This document shows, in pieces, positions 21,686-32,395 of a stretch of DNA of 64,000 nt (its first letter is position 1; each line of letters opens with the position of its first letter). The DNA is from Lucinisca nassula (taxonomy: Eukaryota; Mollusca; Bivalvia; Lucinida; Lucinidae): positions 148,871,162-148,935,161 of the forward strand of contig OY757013.1 of NCBI GenBank assembly GCA_963580285.1. Direction: 5' to 3'. A program made the position numbers and the translations under genes. A model generated the notes under the pieces. The model saw only the letters and a list, made by a program, of their open reading frames with translations, was not told the DNA's origin and made no database searches.

Positions 21686-22168
21686 TCCCCAACTTTACGA
21701 AAAACCACAACACCTTTACAGTTTTCAACTTATTTCAAAGATCTTTCATAAATATAATGTTGATGTAATAGTCATTCTAGTTATATGTCAGAATTATTGT
21801 TAGTTGATAAAACTTAAAGAGTTACCTGCCCCTGAAATTGGATTTACCTATTTTTTTAAATCAGAGTGCATTTATCCGTTTGTAGTACTCACAGCTTCAT
21901 TTGAAAGTGAATAAACCGATTCCATGCAAATATTATTAAATAGATGTGGACAAGGAAGTCATTTGATTTAATAGCGCATGCTAGTATTTCCTTTTTTTGG
22001 TTATTTATGAACTCTTAATTTTCAGGTGCAAATGGAACATTTGTCAACTGCGAAACATTTTTGACCACCAAAGCAGGCTTTGCTCATGTTGTGGAACCTC
22101 ATTTTAGACTGATACAGTGCTTAAATATAAGCCTGTATGGTCTCACGACATGTTTAAGAATTTGTTAA

Positions 22169-22660
22169 TTTACTGATCTTCCTCTGAATCGCTAGATGTA
22201 CTCCATGTGTCAACAGCAGCATCATAAACAAAATCAATATGTTCCCGGCTTGGTTTTGCTTCACTATTTTCTGTTTTGTTCCGGTAATATCCCAAATACC
22301 AGAGAACAGAAGCAACATCCCACGGTACGAGCTCCACTTCTGCACCCATAATACCATCCATTGATTGGGTTCAGTCCTTGTGTATATTCAACCCACATGT
22401 TATATGTTTTATTAGACGTGTGGCGAGAACGTATCTGTGCTTTGAGAACACCATCTTCTTCTTTGTGTGCCATTATCTCATATGATCCATTGTCGTCAAT
22501 GTTCATCTGTGTAGGATTTGGCTTGTTTCAGCTGGTAAATACCCAGTTTCAAATCCCTGAGTTCATCCTCAGTCATCTCTGGGAAATTCTCAAGTTTCTC
22601 ATGATCGATCTTTTTCTAAATAACCCGTTTTTCATCCCAGCCATTTTTTGTCGTGCCTGC
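22169..22660 (-). pseudogene. Transposase C-terminal (SWIM-like) part
   Basis: On -: EMTEDELRDLKLGIYQLKQA (about 22580-22520), a frameshift, then NGSYEIMAHKEEDGVLKAQI, NMWVEYTQGLNPINGWYYGC, and (shifted) VASVLWYLGYYRNKTE, ending in an acidic tail SSDSEEDQ. The GWYxxC ... GCC ... SVLWYLG layout resembles the SWIM-type zinc-binding tail found behind the DDE domain in ISL2EU-like transposases. It is broken by at least two frameshifts, and one Cys of the expected pair is Tyr. Confidence 0.65.
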
Positions 22661-22666
22661 TATTAG

Positions 22667-23575
22667 CATGGCGCGATATAGGCACCCGGTTTTCCGTCGG
22701 TTCGTTCGTCCGTTCGTTCTTCCGTTCGTCAAGGCGTCAACATTTGCGACCACCCTAGCGTTCACCCTAATGATCAAGTTTATTTCTCAAGAACTATAAG
22801 AGCTTCATTAATGATACTTGGTACAAACTTGTATCTGGGGATGACAACTTACATGCAAGCATCCATATTTGACCTTGACCTACATTTCATGGTTCGCTGA
22901 CTTTGTAAAATATTGCGACCACCCTAGCGTTCACCCTAATGGCAGGTTATTTCTCAAGAACTATAAGTGCTTCATTAATGATATGTGGTACAAACTTGTA
23001 TCTGTGGATGGCAACTTAAATGCAAGCATCCATATTTGACCTTGACCTACATTTCATTCACTGACTTTGTAAAATATTGCGACCACCCTAGCGTTCACCC
23101 TTATGGTCAAGTTTATTTCTCAAGAACTACAAGAGCTTTATTAATGATACTTGGTACAAACTTGTATCTGGGGATGGTAACTTAAATGCAAGCATCCATA
23201 TTTAACCTTGACCTATATTTCATAGTACACTGACTTTGTAAAATATTGCGACCACCCTAGCGTTCACCCTAATGGTCAAGTTTATTTCTCAAGATTTATA
23301 AGAGCTTCATTAATGATATTTGGTGCAAACTTGAATCTGGGGATGGCAACTTAAATGCAAGCATCCATATTTGACCTTGACCTAAATTTCATGGTTCACT
23401 GACTTTGTAAAATATTGTGACCGCCCCAGCGTTCACCCTAATGGTTAATTAGAATTATTAGAGCTTCATTAATGTTACTTAGTACAAGCTTGCATTTGAG
23501 AATGGGATCTTTTGAACAAGCATCTATGTTTGACCTTGACCTACATATCATGGTTCGATGACTTTGCGCCCCACA
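22667..23575 (+). mobile_element. Minisatellite-core element E inside the transposase
   Basis: Left edge GGCGCGATATAGGCACCCGG, then a GTTCGTTCGTCCGTTCGTTC run, then five units of about 175 bp with GCGACCACCCTAGCGTTCAC and TTTGACCTTGACCTACATTT, ending near GCGCCCCACAGGCGCGACA. It separates the DDE part from the SWIM-like part of the transposase. Same layout as elements A to D. Confidence 0.7.
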
Positions 23576-24310
23576 GGCGCGACATAGCCTTCGGCAGAAT
23601 TCTTGTCACAACACATATCCTGCAGCTTATTTGGAGTTTTTGCTAGGGCCATCATTCTTCTAGCAATTACTTTGCCTGAATCTTTGCTTGTTACCAAAGG
23701 TAGTCTAAATGCATTGCACAATGAGCAAACAATCCTTACATAGTCGCCAACATATGGTATTTGACTATTGGGCATTGTGTTGCTAAGGGCTTTCCACTTT
23801 TTAATTCTCCCATTAGCTGATTCGACAACCCATCTCACCTTTGTAACTGGCCTTGACTCATTCGCCTCTTCAGTCGTATGTTGCTTTTGAGATTTGTTTA
23901 GAAAGTGAGGCATATGAGAATTGATTCCAAAATCCTTCAGTATATCTATAGCATCCCTGAAGCCGCGGTCTACAGTGAGAACATCATCTTCTTCAAACCA
24001 GTCAGTAATATTTTCTGCATTAGTCTTTAACATGTGTTCGGTAATCTTAGCATCTGTGTTTTTCCCATCTGCAAGATATGGTCCCATCACAGTCAAAATG
24101 TAACCATCAGTGGCCACAAGCATCATAGGTTTCAGCAAAGGCTGTCCTTTATGTACGGAATAAGATCTTCTCTGAAATGAGTAGTTTCCACTCTTCTCAA
24201 TATATATGGACGTTCCATCAGCCACTGCGTTTGCAACATCAGAATTTGAATCCCCAAATAGGACATTTGCAAAAGTTGATGTATGATTCAGGGATGTTAG
24301 AGAAATACTA
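23548..24310 (-). pseudogene. DDE transposase core (DDE_Tnp_4 type)
   Basis: An open stretch of 225 codons (24225-23548) extends upstream in frame to about 24300. The catalytic triad is visible, numbered from the Met at 24225: Asp3 in ADGT, Asp86 in VDRGF and Glu135 in VVESANGRIKKWK, with the usual PHFLNKSQKQ and RIVCSLCNAF motifs. Cut-and-paste transposase; it would act in the nucleus on its own terminal repeats. The N-terminal DNA-binding part is missing at the junction with the inverted half, and the C-terminal part is displaced by the minisatellite element at 22667-23575. The last codons of the stretch already run into that element. Confidence 0.8.
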
Positions 24311-24606
24311 AAGGGTTATGAAATCAATTCTCATATGCTTCACTTCCTAACCAAATCTCAGAAGCAATATACGACTGAAGAGGCGAATGATTCAAGGCTA
24401 GGTACAACGTGAGATAGGTTGTCGAATCAGCTAATGGGAGAATTACAAAGTGGAAGGCCTTAGCAACAAAATATCCAATAGTAAAATACCATATGTGGGC
24501 GACTGTGTAAGAATTGTTTGCTCGTTTTGCAATGTGTTTAGACCACAAGGACTGAACCCAATCACTGGATGGTACTGTTGGTGAAGAAGTGGTGCTCGTA
24601 CCGTGG
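24308..24606 (+). pseudogene. Inverted, internally deleted copy of the transposase
   Basis: On +: INSHMLHFLTKSQKQYTTEE, then stops, a degenerate NGRIKKWK/RIVCSLCN equivalent, and directly GLNPITGWYC from the SWIM-like part. It is therefore the - strand transposase of this element, deleted and inverted. It leads straight into the right arm. Confidence 0.7.
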
Positions 24607-25201
24607 GATGTTGTGCTCATGTGCATGGAATCGGTTTATTCACTTCCAAATGAAGTTGTGAGTACTACAAACGGATAAATGCACTCTGGTTTAAAAAATG
24701 GGTAAAATCCAATTTCAGGGGCAGGTAACTCTTTAAGTTTTATGAACTAACAATAATTCTGACATCTACCTAGAATGACTATTACATCAACATTATATTT
24801 ATGAAAGATCTTTGAAATAAGTTGAAAACTGTAAAGGTGTTGTGGTTTTTCGTAAAGTTGGGGAATAAAAATTACTAATATTTGGGTACAACTTACAAGC
24901 GCTTATAAACTCTTCTCTTGTTTGATATTTATAAGACTGTTATCACAGGCTGTTATGCCTAAAAGGGTAGTAAGCATACGGCAAACATCGCCTCCAGTCA
25001 TGCACTTTGAACAAAAATAATAGCATTTTTGTTTGTATACCCTTGATGGGGTGACATTACCCCACCCACTTTAATAGTGTATACAGCAAAAACCAGTGGA
25101 CCAAAGAGTCTAAAAATCCACCATTAGACAGTCAATATGTACCAATTTGAAGCTACGAAGTTTAAAGGAAATTGGTTGTGGCCTTGAAAATAGCCTTATA
25201 G

Positions 25202-25277
25202 AAAGTAGAAGTAAAACAAAGATCAGGAATTGATACAATTAACTTACTCCATCCATAAAAGACACCAAAGAGACTGA
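25202..25277 (-). mobile_element. 76-bp Penelope-like 3' end with target duplication
   Basis: Contains AAAGATCAGGAATTGATACA and AAAAGACACCAAAG, the extreme 3' end of the Penelope-like 3' UTR. Flanked by AATAGCCTTATAG at 25189-25201 and 25278-25290, copied from the transposon end. It shows that these UTR blocks are real, severely 5'-truncated insertions. Confidence 0.75.
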
Positions 25278-25303
25278 AATAGCCTTATAGAGACTGCTCC
25301 TTT

Positions 25304-26221
25304 CTTCAACATCCACAAATGCCATTTTCAGAAATCATATGAGTATCTAAAAGTGGCTTCCTAACTTGTTGTCACTTAAAAGAAAACGCCTATTCAAGCG
25401 AAGAAAATCAAAATCACATTTTGTCACTGCCACAATCGCGACAACATCATCATCAATGCAACATTTTTGGAAGTTTTTTGTTTTTCAAATCTACTTTAAA
25501 CCGGAAGCACTGGTGAATTATAACCAGTTGGGCAGTTAAATGAAGCGTATGAAAAACGACATTGGGCCCGTGCAGGCCTTTAATGAAACTTGAGACATTC
25601 ACGACCGGCAAATACACAATTCAGCCAGCATACACACAGTATTTTGCTGTTCTCTCTTTGGATAGTCCACACATTACGATACCTGATTAAGTGCATTTTT
25701 CATATCTCCAAAACGGTCATTTCGCTGTATTTTCTTATATTTCTCTAATATATATTCCAAAGCATAAGTTGCGGATGCTCGTTTTATTCTTGGATACAAA
25801 AAAAGAAAAATAATGTATATCCCTGAAAACTTCAGTTTTCTCTTTTTAAGTTGGGTTTAGAGGGATGCTCATTTCACGGACTTATTGATGTTATGAGTCT
25901 GCAGGAGGCTCATGCGATCAGCGAAGATTCAAGTCATATATTGCGAAAAGCCTTGTCGTAGGTATTGTCTACGCTGGCTCATGCCATCAACCTACCACGA
26001 CGTCCAGTGTTAGGAGTTACTGTTTCTGTAGTCATTCTACTGGAAGCTGCACAGAGAAAACAGAAAAAGATAATAACTTTTGTTGAGAAAATATAGAGGC
26101 CTTCTTTAAAGTCGCATTCTAGAATATACAACAAACAATGTACCCATGTAACAAATATTTACCTGCCACCATATATCTTCCCACGACTACGCTTGATTAT
26201 GCAAGCTCATAGTACCAGTTA
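25304..26221. other. Gap in intron 2
   Basis: No gene seen. Around 25690-25880 lies a degenerate foldback relative (TTTTCTTATATTTCTC, GAAAAATAATGTATATCCCT, CTCATTTCACGGACTTATTG). The rest was not recognised. Confidence 0.45.
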
Positions 26222-26310
26222 TGTCTTTGGTATGGCGAGGTCAAGGATCGAGCCCACAACCTCGCGATCCCAAAGTAGACGCTCTATCATTGAGCTATCG
26301 GGGCCGGTAG
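26222..26310 (-). mobile_element. Truncated tRNA-Pro-like SINE head
   Basis: On -: GGCCCCGATAGCTCAATGAT, anticodon-loop context CTTTGGGAT (TGG), GTGGGCTCGATCC. Only the head and a few bases of body remain, related to the heads at 5364 and 16742. Not counted as a functional tRNA gene: it has mismatches and the neighbouring GGTATG words match the SINE body. Confidence 0.6.
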
Positions 26311-26490
26311 TGTAATGAAAATGCTGAATATCGATGATTAAAATTTGAGACATAGAGTGCCACACACGGTACATGTATATGCGATTTGTATATTTCAAGC
26401 GAATATTTTGTATATTTGTGTGATTCATTTCAAACGCAGTAATATGAGAAAAGCTTTTTTCTGTTTGTTTTTTTCTTTTCATAAAACAAG

Positions 26491-27773
26491 ATGGTGTGAA
26501 GGCAAATATCTCACTTCTGGGAATACCAGATACCGGAGGACAAATACGACAAGAAAATCGAGAGCTGGATTTGGTTGTAGATAAAGTACGTCTTGTTGAA
26601 TACAACATGAGAAAGTTTGATCTGCCGCAGACGAAAGAAAGGGCAAGATCTGTGGCAAACCGCGGAGTAAAAGTGCCCTATCGTTTATTCACAAGGAACT
26701 GTGAGAATTTTTCAACAATTTGCGTTGTTGGAAATGACGATATTGATGTTAACTTAAGTGATAGTTCTACACAACAAGGTAGAAGTTTTTTCATGGGTGT
26801 TTTCAACTGTGTTTGTGTTGGAAGTAGATTTATTTCATCCTTACTATCATTCTTTTTGTACATTACCTTTGTAGCAGGCGATAATATTATTGACATCGTT
26901 CCAAAATCTTCGGCCGCCTTGTTTTCCGGCATGTGCAGAGTCAACGCTTCTACTGCTAAAGGAGCCAAAGATCACAGAATATGTCATCTCGAAATTCAAG
27001 CCATCTTTGTTGGGGTTTATCTGCTTTACATTATTTTATATATATGTTTCATTTGTTCAGGCAAATTTACATGTAGAAGGTGCAAGGTGAAGTCTGTTTT
27101 AGTTGTTGTTTCCAGATTTTTCTTGTATTGTTTTTTAGAGCTACTCCTAATATTGTTAGAGCCTTATGTGTTTACAAAGATAAAAGGATGGTTGTTGGAC
27201 GAAATCAGATCTAGCACAAGTCTCCGACAATTTCTTCTAGTAGTCATTGCTTTTGTGAAATCTGCGATCGAATGCACACTGATATACTGGATATCAAATT
27301 GGATCGTAGCAACCATTCCCAAATATCTAGTTAACAAGAAGTCTATCGATGGGCCAGCAAGTGTGCAGAAAGGCGACGTCATTTCCTGGAAGAGAGGCAC
27401 GTGTCAGTGCTCTCTTGATGCGATCGTAGTGGAAGTACATCCTGCCGACGAAAATGGAGAGATAAGACTGGACATAATTTACGAGGAATCATGCTCTTGG
27501 ACAATTTTTTGTACTAAAGTTGTCAAAGAAACTGGTGTATTATGCGACCCGAAACGCGTGAAAGTGTATGAATTCTCTGATTTCAGCCATAAATATCTAC
27601 CAGAAGAAGTTGTCAGAAATGCTGAAGACCAGCTAATTAATGACGATGTTCGCTATGGGGTTTGCTTCAACAGGTCCAGCAACTTCTGCTACTCGGCGAA
27701 GGTCAAGGACATTTCATGTCCAGAGAGCTTTAATTCTTGTGAAAAATGTTTTAGATCTGTTTGTTGTTTCTGA
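26491..27773 (+). CDS. LRAT-domain membrane protein, exon 3 (catalytic Cys, membrane part, pseudo-LRAT)
   Basis: Terminal coding exon after a pyrimidine tract and CAAG|ATGG. It supplies residues 78-504. The first LRAT domain is completed by ERARSVANRG (127-136) and RLFTRNCENF (142-151), with the catalytic Cys at 148 in NCENF (family NCEHF). Four hydrophobic segments follow (about 177-206, 245-267, 279-304, 323-354). Residues 368-479 look like a second LRAT domain: GDVISWKR aligns with GDHI..KR, but the His position reads SLDAIVVEV and the NCEHF position reads NRSSNFC, so both catalytic residues are lost. Short Cys-rich tail. Likely a membrane-bound lipid-modifying or lipid-binding protein; function inferred only. 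Confidence 0.82.
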
Positions 27774-27820
27774 AAATGTATCAACAAACGGATTGCGTGT
27801 TTCCGAAGAAGGTGGCAGTG

Positions 27821-27826
27821 ATTAAA
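27821..27826 (+). promoter_or_regulatory. Candidate polyadenylation signal
   Basis: ATTAAA 48 bp after the LRAT-type stop codon, the commonest variant of AATAAA. No other close candidate. Weak evidence because it is a short motif in AT-rich DNA. Confidence 0.3.
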
Positions 27827-27934
27827 CTTCAATTTATAAAACAGCAATGACTTGAACCCGTTCTTATGTCCTTAGCAAATTCTTGCCATGTTACCGGAGC
27901 TAAGAAATAGAGAGCGATATTGAATTAGGTTTTT

Positions 27935-28045
27935 TCCTTTATCTTGAAACTGTATGTTTTGTGTACTCTTTAGAATTGCCTTGACGAGGCGATTCTAATG
28001 AGAACACACAACATACCTTTAATTCATACAGTATCGAAAAGATAT
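27935..28045. mobile_element. Short foldback element
   Basis: ACTGTATGTTTTGTGTACTC on the left matches inverted GAGAACACACAACATACCTT on the right around TTGCCTTGACGAGGCGATTC. Related in layout to 3345-3603. It lies just 3' of the LRAT-type gene. Confidence 0.55.
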
Positions 28046-28261
28046 ACCCAAAGTATTCTAATTATGCCTCGAGACCGATCGTTATGAATAACCCTCATGG
28101 GCTCGAACTATCCCTGTCTCGAACGAATTGAAATTCGAATGTTTCTAAAATAGTTGTAAATATATTTGTTGACATTCATGTTTGCATGATAATCGTATTT
28201 AAAAATCATAAACAGATAACTATCTCACTATGGATATTGTCGGAGAGCAAAACTGCTGTTG

Positions 28262-28478
28262 TTTGTTTGTTTGATTTGAGGTTTAACGTCCCCGTCAACA
28301 CTATTTAGGACATTTCGGAGACGTCAATTTTATGGGACTTTTATCGGACATTGAAATGAAATCTCAAATCCTGCCGCCCACTTAAAGCAATAGTGTTTAT
28401 ATGTAGGGACGGTCAGACTCGCGCTACTTTGCCTCGGTAGACTTAGACCTACAAGCGGTTTGAGCAGGCTGGTTTGTC
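28262..28478 (-). repeat. 310-bp SINE-like repeat, copy b (truncated)
   Basis: + strand begins GTTTGTTTGATTTGAGGTTT, AACGTCCCCGTCAACACT, i.e. the tail of the family read on -. It is cut off before the GCCCCCGCC start. Confidence 0.65.
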
Positions 28479-29113
28479 TTTTCTTGTAACAAATCCGAAA
28501 GATACGTTTTCTTAGGTTGGGAATTACAATTTTGGCAAAACTATGAAATTTTGGTATCCCTTTTAGAGCCGATTGTTTGTCAGCCGAAACAAAGCTAATC
28601 TTTTGAGATTGTCCACGTGATTACCACGTATTATAACACAGCGCGCCTATATAGGCAATGGGAAGGAACTGTGATTTTTTATGCAACAAATCACGGGGCG
28701 GTAGGGCGTGACGAGTGACGTCCTTTAAAGCTGCCGATTTATGACGTCATTGTAGATTTCGTGACGATAGACGTTGTTTTTATTGGCCCCAAGGCTACAA
28801 TTTGAGCAAACTTGCTAGAGGTCCCCTAGATAAAGCTTCACGTTTTCATAGAAGAAGATTTTTCTCTGTTTTCAGTTAAAAATCTATTTTTGGCTCCTAT
28901 GACCTAGATCTGCAATGAACCTTTGAACAACAACTACGGGTCATCTTGTGAAGTTTGGTCAAATTCCAGTCAGTGGTTTAGGAGATGTCGTTTGTACAAA
29001 CTGTTTACGAACGGACGGACGCACGCATGCACGAACGGACGCTCGCACGCACGATGGACACAATGTGATCGCAAAAGCTCACCTTGTCACTACGTGACAG
29101 GCGAGCTAAATAG
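28479..29113 (-). repeat. Gap, then 5' fragment of an element-A/B-type end
   Basis: 28479-28890 not recognised. 29010-29113 read on -: TAGCTCGCCTGTCACGTAGT, GACAAGGTGAGCTTTTGCGA, then a CGTGCGTGCGAGCGTCCGTT run. This is the 5' terminus seen intact at 39800 and 57882, here without a minisatellite core. Confidence 0.6.
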
Positions 29114-29129
29114 GTACTTTGCAACACAT

Positions 29130-29421
29130 ACAGCGCATCAACAAAGAATAGCCTTTCTACTGCAGTTCCAATGTACCAACAAAGAACACTACCGCATAAT
29201 GTGATAAAAGATGAAGTAACTGATTTAATTCAACGGACGCATTATTTACCTTTGAAGTACATAAAACATAATATATGGTCATGTCAAAACGCTTGCGATG
29301 CCCTGACACACTTTTTGGATAATATCATCCTCAGATTAGGAAATAAAATCTATAGACAAATTGTGGGTATTCCGATGGGAACTAATTGTGCGCCTCTTGT
29401 CGCATATCTGTTTATATTTTG

Positions 29422-29487
<66 letters not shown>

Positions 29488-29725
29488 TTTCAAGCTGACT
29501 TTCTTTAATGAAGCTCAGACTGATGTTGATGCTTTTAATTCAACGTCTAGATATCTAAATGGTTTACTTAATATTGAAATTTTTATTTGGTGCAAATGAT
29601 TGAAAAGATTTATCCCTCTGTACTTGAATTGAAAGGGCTAATCCATCGAATACTGCAACACCCGTTTTAGATTTGGATCTGTCGGTCTCTAATGGTATAA
29701 TTTCATCCAAGCTTCTTGAACAGAG
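29130..29725 (+). pseudogene. Penelope-like RT fragment, third copy
   Basis: LPHNVIKDEVTDLIQ, NACDALTHFLDN and VGIPMGTNCAPLVAYLFIF (ending at about 29421), then a (GA)n tract at 29425-29487 where YERDF should be, then ADFL, SRYLNGLLNIE and PVLDLDLSVSNG in shifting frames. The catalytic YLDD is YLNG here. More diverged from the other two copies than they are from each other. Confidence 0.75.
29425..29487. repeat. (GA)n microsatellite inside RT
   Basis: About 31 GA units with one interruption. It lies where the other copies read TATGAGAGAGA (codons Y-E-R), so the short GAGAGA in the gene is the likely seed. Confidence 0.9.
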
Positions 29726-29731
29726 CTTTCC

Positions 29732-30050
29732 GTTTGTTTGATTTGAGGTTTAACGTCACCGTCAACACTTAAAAGGTCATTTTGGACGCGTTGCTTCCAA
29801 TTTTGTGGGACTTTTACCCGACTTTGAGATGAAATGACATCTCAAGTCCTGTCGCCCAATGAAAAAAATAGGGCTAGTAAGCAAGGACGGTCCGACTCGT
29901 GCGCACCGCTTTGCCTGGGCAGGCCTAGATCATCTAAGCGGTTTACCAGTACTCGTGTGCGGGTCGGATTCAGCTCTGCGTGGAAGCATCATGCAGCCCA
30001 TATATTTCTTCAAGCCCCGATGGGCGGGGGCCGACAGGGCTTTCCGTATC
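29732..30050 (-). repeat. 310-bp SINE-like repeat, copy c
   Basis: Full-length copy: GTTTGTTTGATTTGAGGTTT to CAAGCCCCGATGGGCGGGGG on +. It contains the GCTTTGCCTGGGCAGGCCTA block. The three overlapping short ORFs are shadows of it. Confidence 0.75.
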
Positions 30051-30289
30051 ATAAATATCGGAAAGCATTTTCTAACGTTTATCCACAATACTCTGAACCA
30101 GTCGTAATATAAAAAATTTAACTTGAAGACCCTTCTGCAATAGGGCATATCAGAGCCAGAATTGTATGGAGATTTGGTTTATAATTTTTTTGAAAAGTTA
30201 TGAAGAAATCTGATTTTGAGAATCATTAAATGTCATAAAAGAAGACTATAAGTGTTATGCAAAAGACAGGATATCTAGTTTTTAAAAAA

Positions 30290-30372
30290 GTGAAGGCACT
30301 GATCAGGAATGGATACAATTACGCCACACCTCCCATCAGAGACACCAAAGGGAATGAAACACGAACACGAAC
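30290..30372 (-). repeat. Penelope-like 3' end fragment (minus)
   Basis: GTGAAGGCACTGATCAGGAA to AGACACCAAAGGGAATGAAA. It abuts, in inverted orientation, the longer fragment that starts at 30374. Confidence 0.65.
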
Positions 30373-30373
30373 T

Positions 30374-30870
30374 GTTGGTTTTCTTTTGCTCCAGCATTCC
30401 AGTGTTTTGCTGTCGAGTCCTCACCGTTGCCTCACCTCTGTGGTTCTTTGATTATTTTTGTTCACGGAGATGTTGCACTGATGAGTTAGGAGGCCTTCAT
30501 GCGGACTGAACAACTAATTTGTCTAAATCGCGACGGAAGTAAGGGCGAGGATTGTGGCCACGTAAAATCGATTTAAGCCCCCCCCCCCACCAGTGGAAAT
30601 CTTTCCACTGACCGTTCCAAGGCGGTTCTTCTGTCGCGGTTTATTTATGTTGCTGTTTGTTACTTACTGTGTGTATCACTTGTGTCTTTTTATTTTGGAT
30701 GGCCATATGGCCATTTTGTGGGAAAGTAACTGTCCTTATGGCATTCCTTTGTTTAGATTTCCATTATGGTCTGGTCGCTTCATGTTTGTGTTTCTTTCCC
30801 TTTGGTGTCTTTGATGGATGGGGTAAGTTAATTGTATCGATTCCTGATCTTTGTTTTACTTCTACATGGA
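30374..30870 (+). repeat. Penelope-like 3' end, 5'-truncated copy (plus)
   Basis: CTGTTGGTTTTCTTTTGCTC, CACTGATGAGTTAGGAGGCC, GGCGGTTCTTCTGTCGCGGT and TTGGTGTCTTTGATGGATGG, ending near TTTACTTCTACATGG. Together with 30290-30372 it forms a small tail-to-tail inversion. Confidence 0.7.
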
Positions 30871-30984
30871 ATAACCATACCCTAATGAAAACCTAGTCAT
30901 GGTTGATGACTATGCTTCCCTCTTTCAAAACACTACGTGGTTCGAGTCTCTGACTCGATAACTGCCCGTACTTAAAACTTATTA

Positions 30985-31110
30985 GTGATTGGTGCCTGAT
31001 GTTTTGTCTTTGGTCTGACTCTTCGTGGTCCACCTGGTGGTTTTCTTTAGCTCTCACTTACAGAGTGTGGAACAAGATACGAGTCCTCATCTTTGTTTCA
31101 TCACAAATAT
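30985..31110 (+). repeat. Degenerate Penelope-like 3' end fragment
   Basis: GATTGGTGCCTGATGTTTTG, GTGGTTTTCTTTAGCTC and ACGAGTCCTCATCTTTGTTT match the family at low similarity. Confidence 0.45.
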
Positions 31111-31185
31111 TTTATTTGATTTGTATTTTAGTTTGTTTTAATCTGTATGTTATTATTTCATGATCCATTGATTGAGTTAGTTACA

Positions 31186-31325
31186 TCAGTTTCATTGGGC
31201 GACAGGGCTTGAGATGTCATTTCATCTCAATGTCGGGTAAAAGTCCCAAAAGATTGGAAGCAACGTCTCCAAAATGACCTTTACAGTGTTGACGGGGACG
31301 TTAAACCTCAAATCAAACAAACATC
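31186..31325 (+). repeat. 310-bp SINE-like repeat, copy d (3' half)
   Basis: TTCATTGGGCGACAGGGCTT to GACGTTAAACCTCAAATCAA, CAAACA tail; the first half is missing. Confidence 0.65.
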
Positions 31326-31347
31326 AGGTGGGTGCCAACTAATTTGT

Positions 31348-31596
31348 GTGAGTTTATACTAATTTATTTCAGTTCAATTGCGATAAAAGCTTCATGCTTA
31401 TTTGAATCGCTCTTGAACACCCATTCTGAATGTCATCACGCGCGCGAGTGGGGCAGTGACATTTACCACACTGTTACACATTTACACCTGGATGGAGTGG
31501 GACAGTGACATTACATGTCTTGCCCAAGGACACACCTCGCCTCCGGTGGTCGGATTAGAACCCACAACCTCTCGATCATAAGTCGAACGCAAATAG
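31348..31596 (-). mobile_element. tRNA-Met-like SINE, second copy
   Basis: Same body as 915-1184 (CTTGCCCAAGGACACACCTC and TTACACCTGGATGGAGT on +), but the tRNA-like 5' part is cut off within GATCATAAGTCGAACG. The 3' tail includes TTTATTTCAGTTCAATTG on +. Confidence 0.75.
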
Positions 31597-31639
31597 TATT
31601 TGGACCTAAAGTGAAGGTTGGGCCCATAGAACTGGTTTA

Positions 31640-32049
31640 AACACCCCGGTGGTTCTCGCTACTGACCGTCCTAAGGCGGTGGTTCTGAAGTTGTATATTT
31701 TTAATATAGCTTTGACGGCTCCATTCTTAAGACTTACATTAACGTCTTTGCATTTTTGTAATGTCGGTTGGTTCCCGATGTTCTGTCTGCTGTCGAGTCT
31801 TCGTCGTCGTTTTATATATGTATTCGTTTGATTTTTATGTGCACTGATGAGCTATAAATCCTTCATACGAACTGAACAAATTAGTTGTACAAACTAAGGC
31901 AAAACCATGCACTGGCGAGAATTGTGGCGACGTGGGATAGATCCATCCCCCCACCAAGTTAATACTACCAGTGTGGTTCTTCTGTATCATTGTTATAGTT
32001 CGTCTGTTCATATGTGTATTGTTAATATCTTATTATTTTGGATAGCTGT

Positions 32050-32060
<11 letters not shown>
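31640..32060 (+). repeat. Degenerate Penelope-like 3' end
   Basis: ACTGACCGTCCTAAGGCGGT, CACTGATGAGCTATAAATCC, TTCATACGAACTGAACAAAT and TTATTTTGGATAGCTGTTTG correspond to family blocks, although in a rearranged order. The ORF at 31649 is a shadow. Confidence 0.5.

Positions 32061-32395
<335 letters not shown>

Larger units (their letters stand above)
21154..25303. mobile_element. PIF/Harbinger-type (ISL2EU-like) transposon, inverted dimer
   Basis: Termini are a perfect 23-bp inverted repeat (21154-21176 and 25281-25303; begins AAAGGAGCAGTCTCTATAAG). Inverted arms of roughly 600 bp continue inward (21177-21940 and 24625-25280). Both arms are the 3' side of the same transposon: the left half codes on -, the right half is an internally deleted copy coding on +, and they join near 24308. 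Insertions: a SINE in the left arm, a 76-bp Penelope-like 3' end in the right arm, and a minisatellite element in the transposase. No clear target duplication. Confidence 0.75.
6214..26490 (+). other. Intron 2 of the LRAT-type gene (20.3 kb)
   Basis: Inferred from phase agreement between exon 2 and exon 3 and from continuity of the LRAT domain across the junction (the split codon gives Asp78). It contains a LINE, a Penelope-like element, a DNA transposon, minisatellite elements and several SINEs, all listed separately. A small unrecognised exon inside cannot be excluded by eye, but none is needed for the domain. Confidence 0.6.

Noticed and set aside
26219..26608. 129-codon - strand ORF overlapping exon 3
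   Set aside because: It reads through a SINE head and the antisense of the LRAT-type exon, which has far better support.
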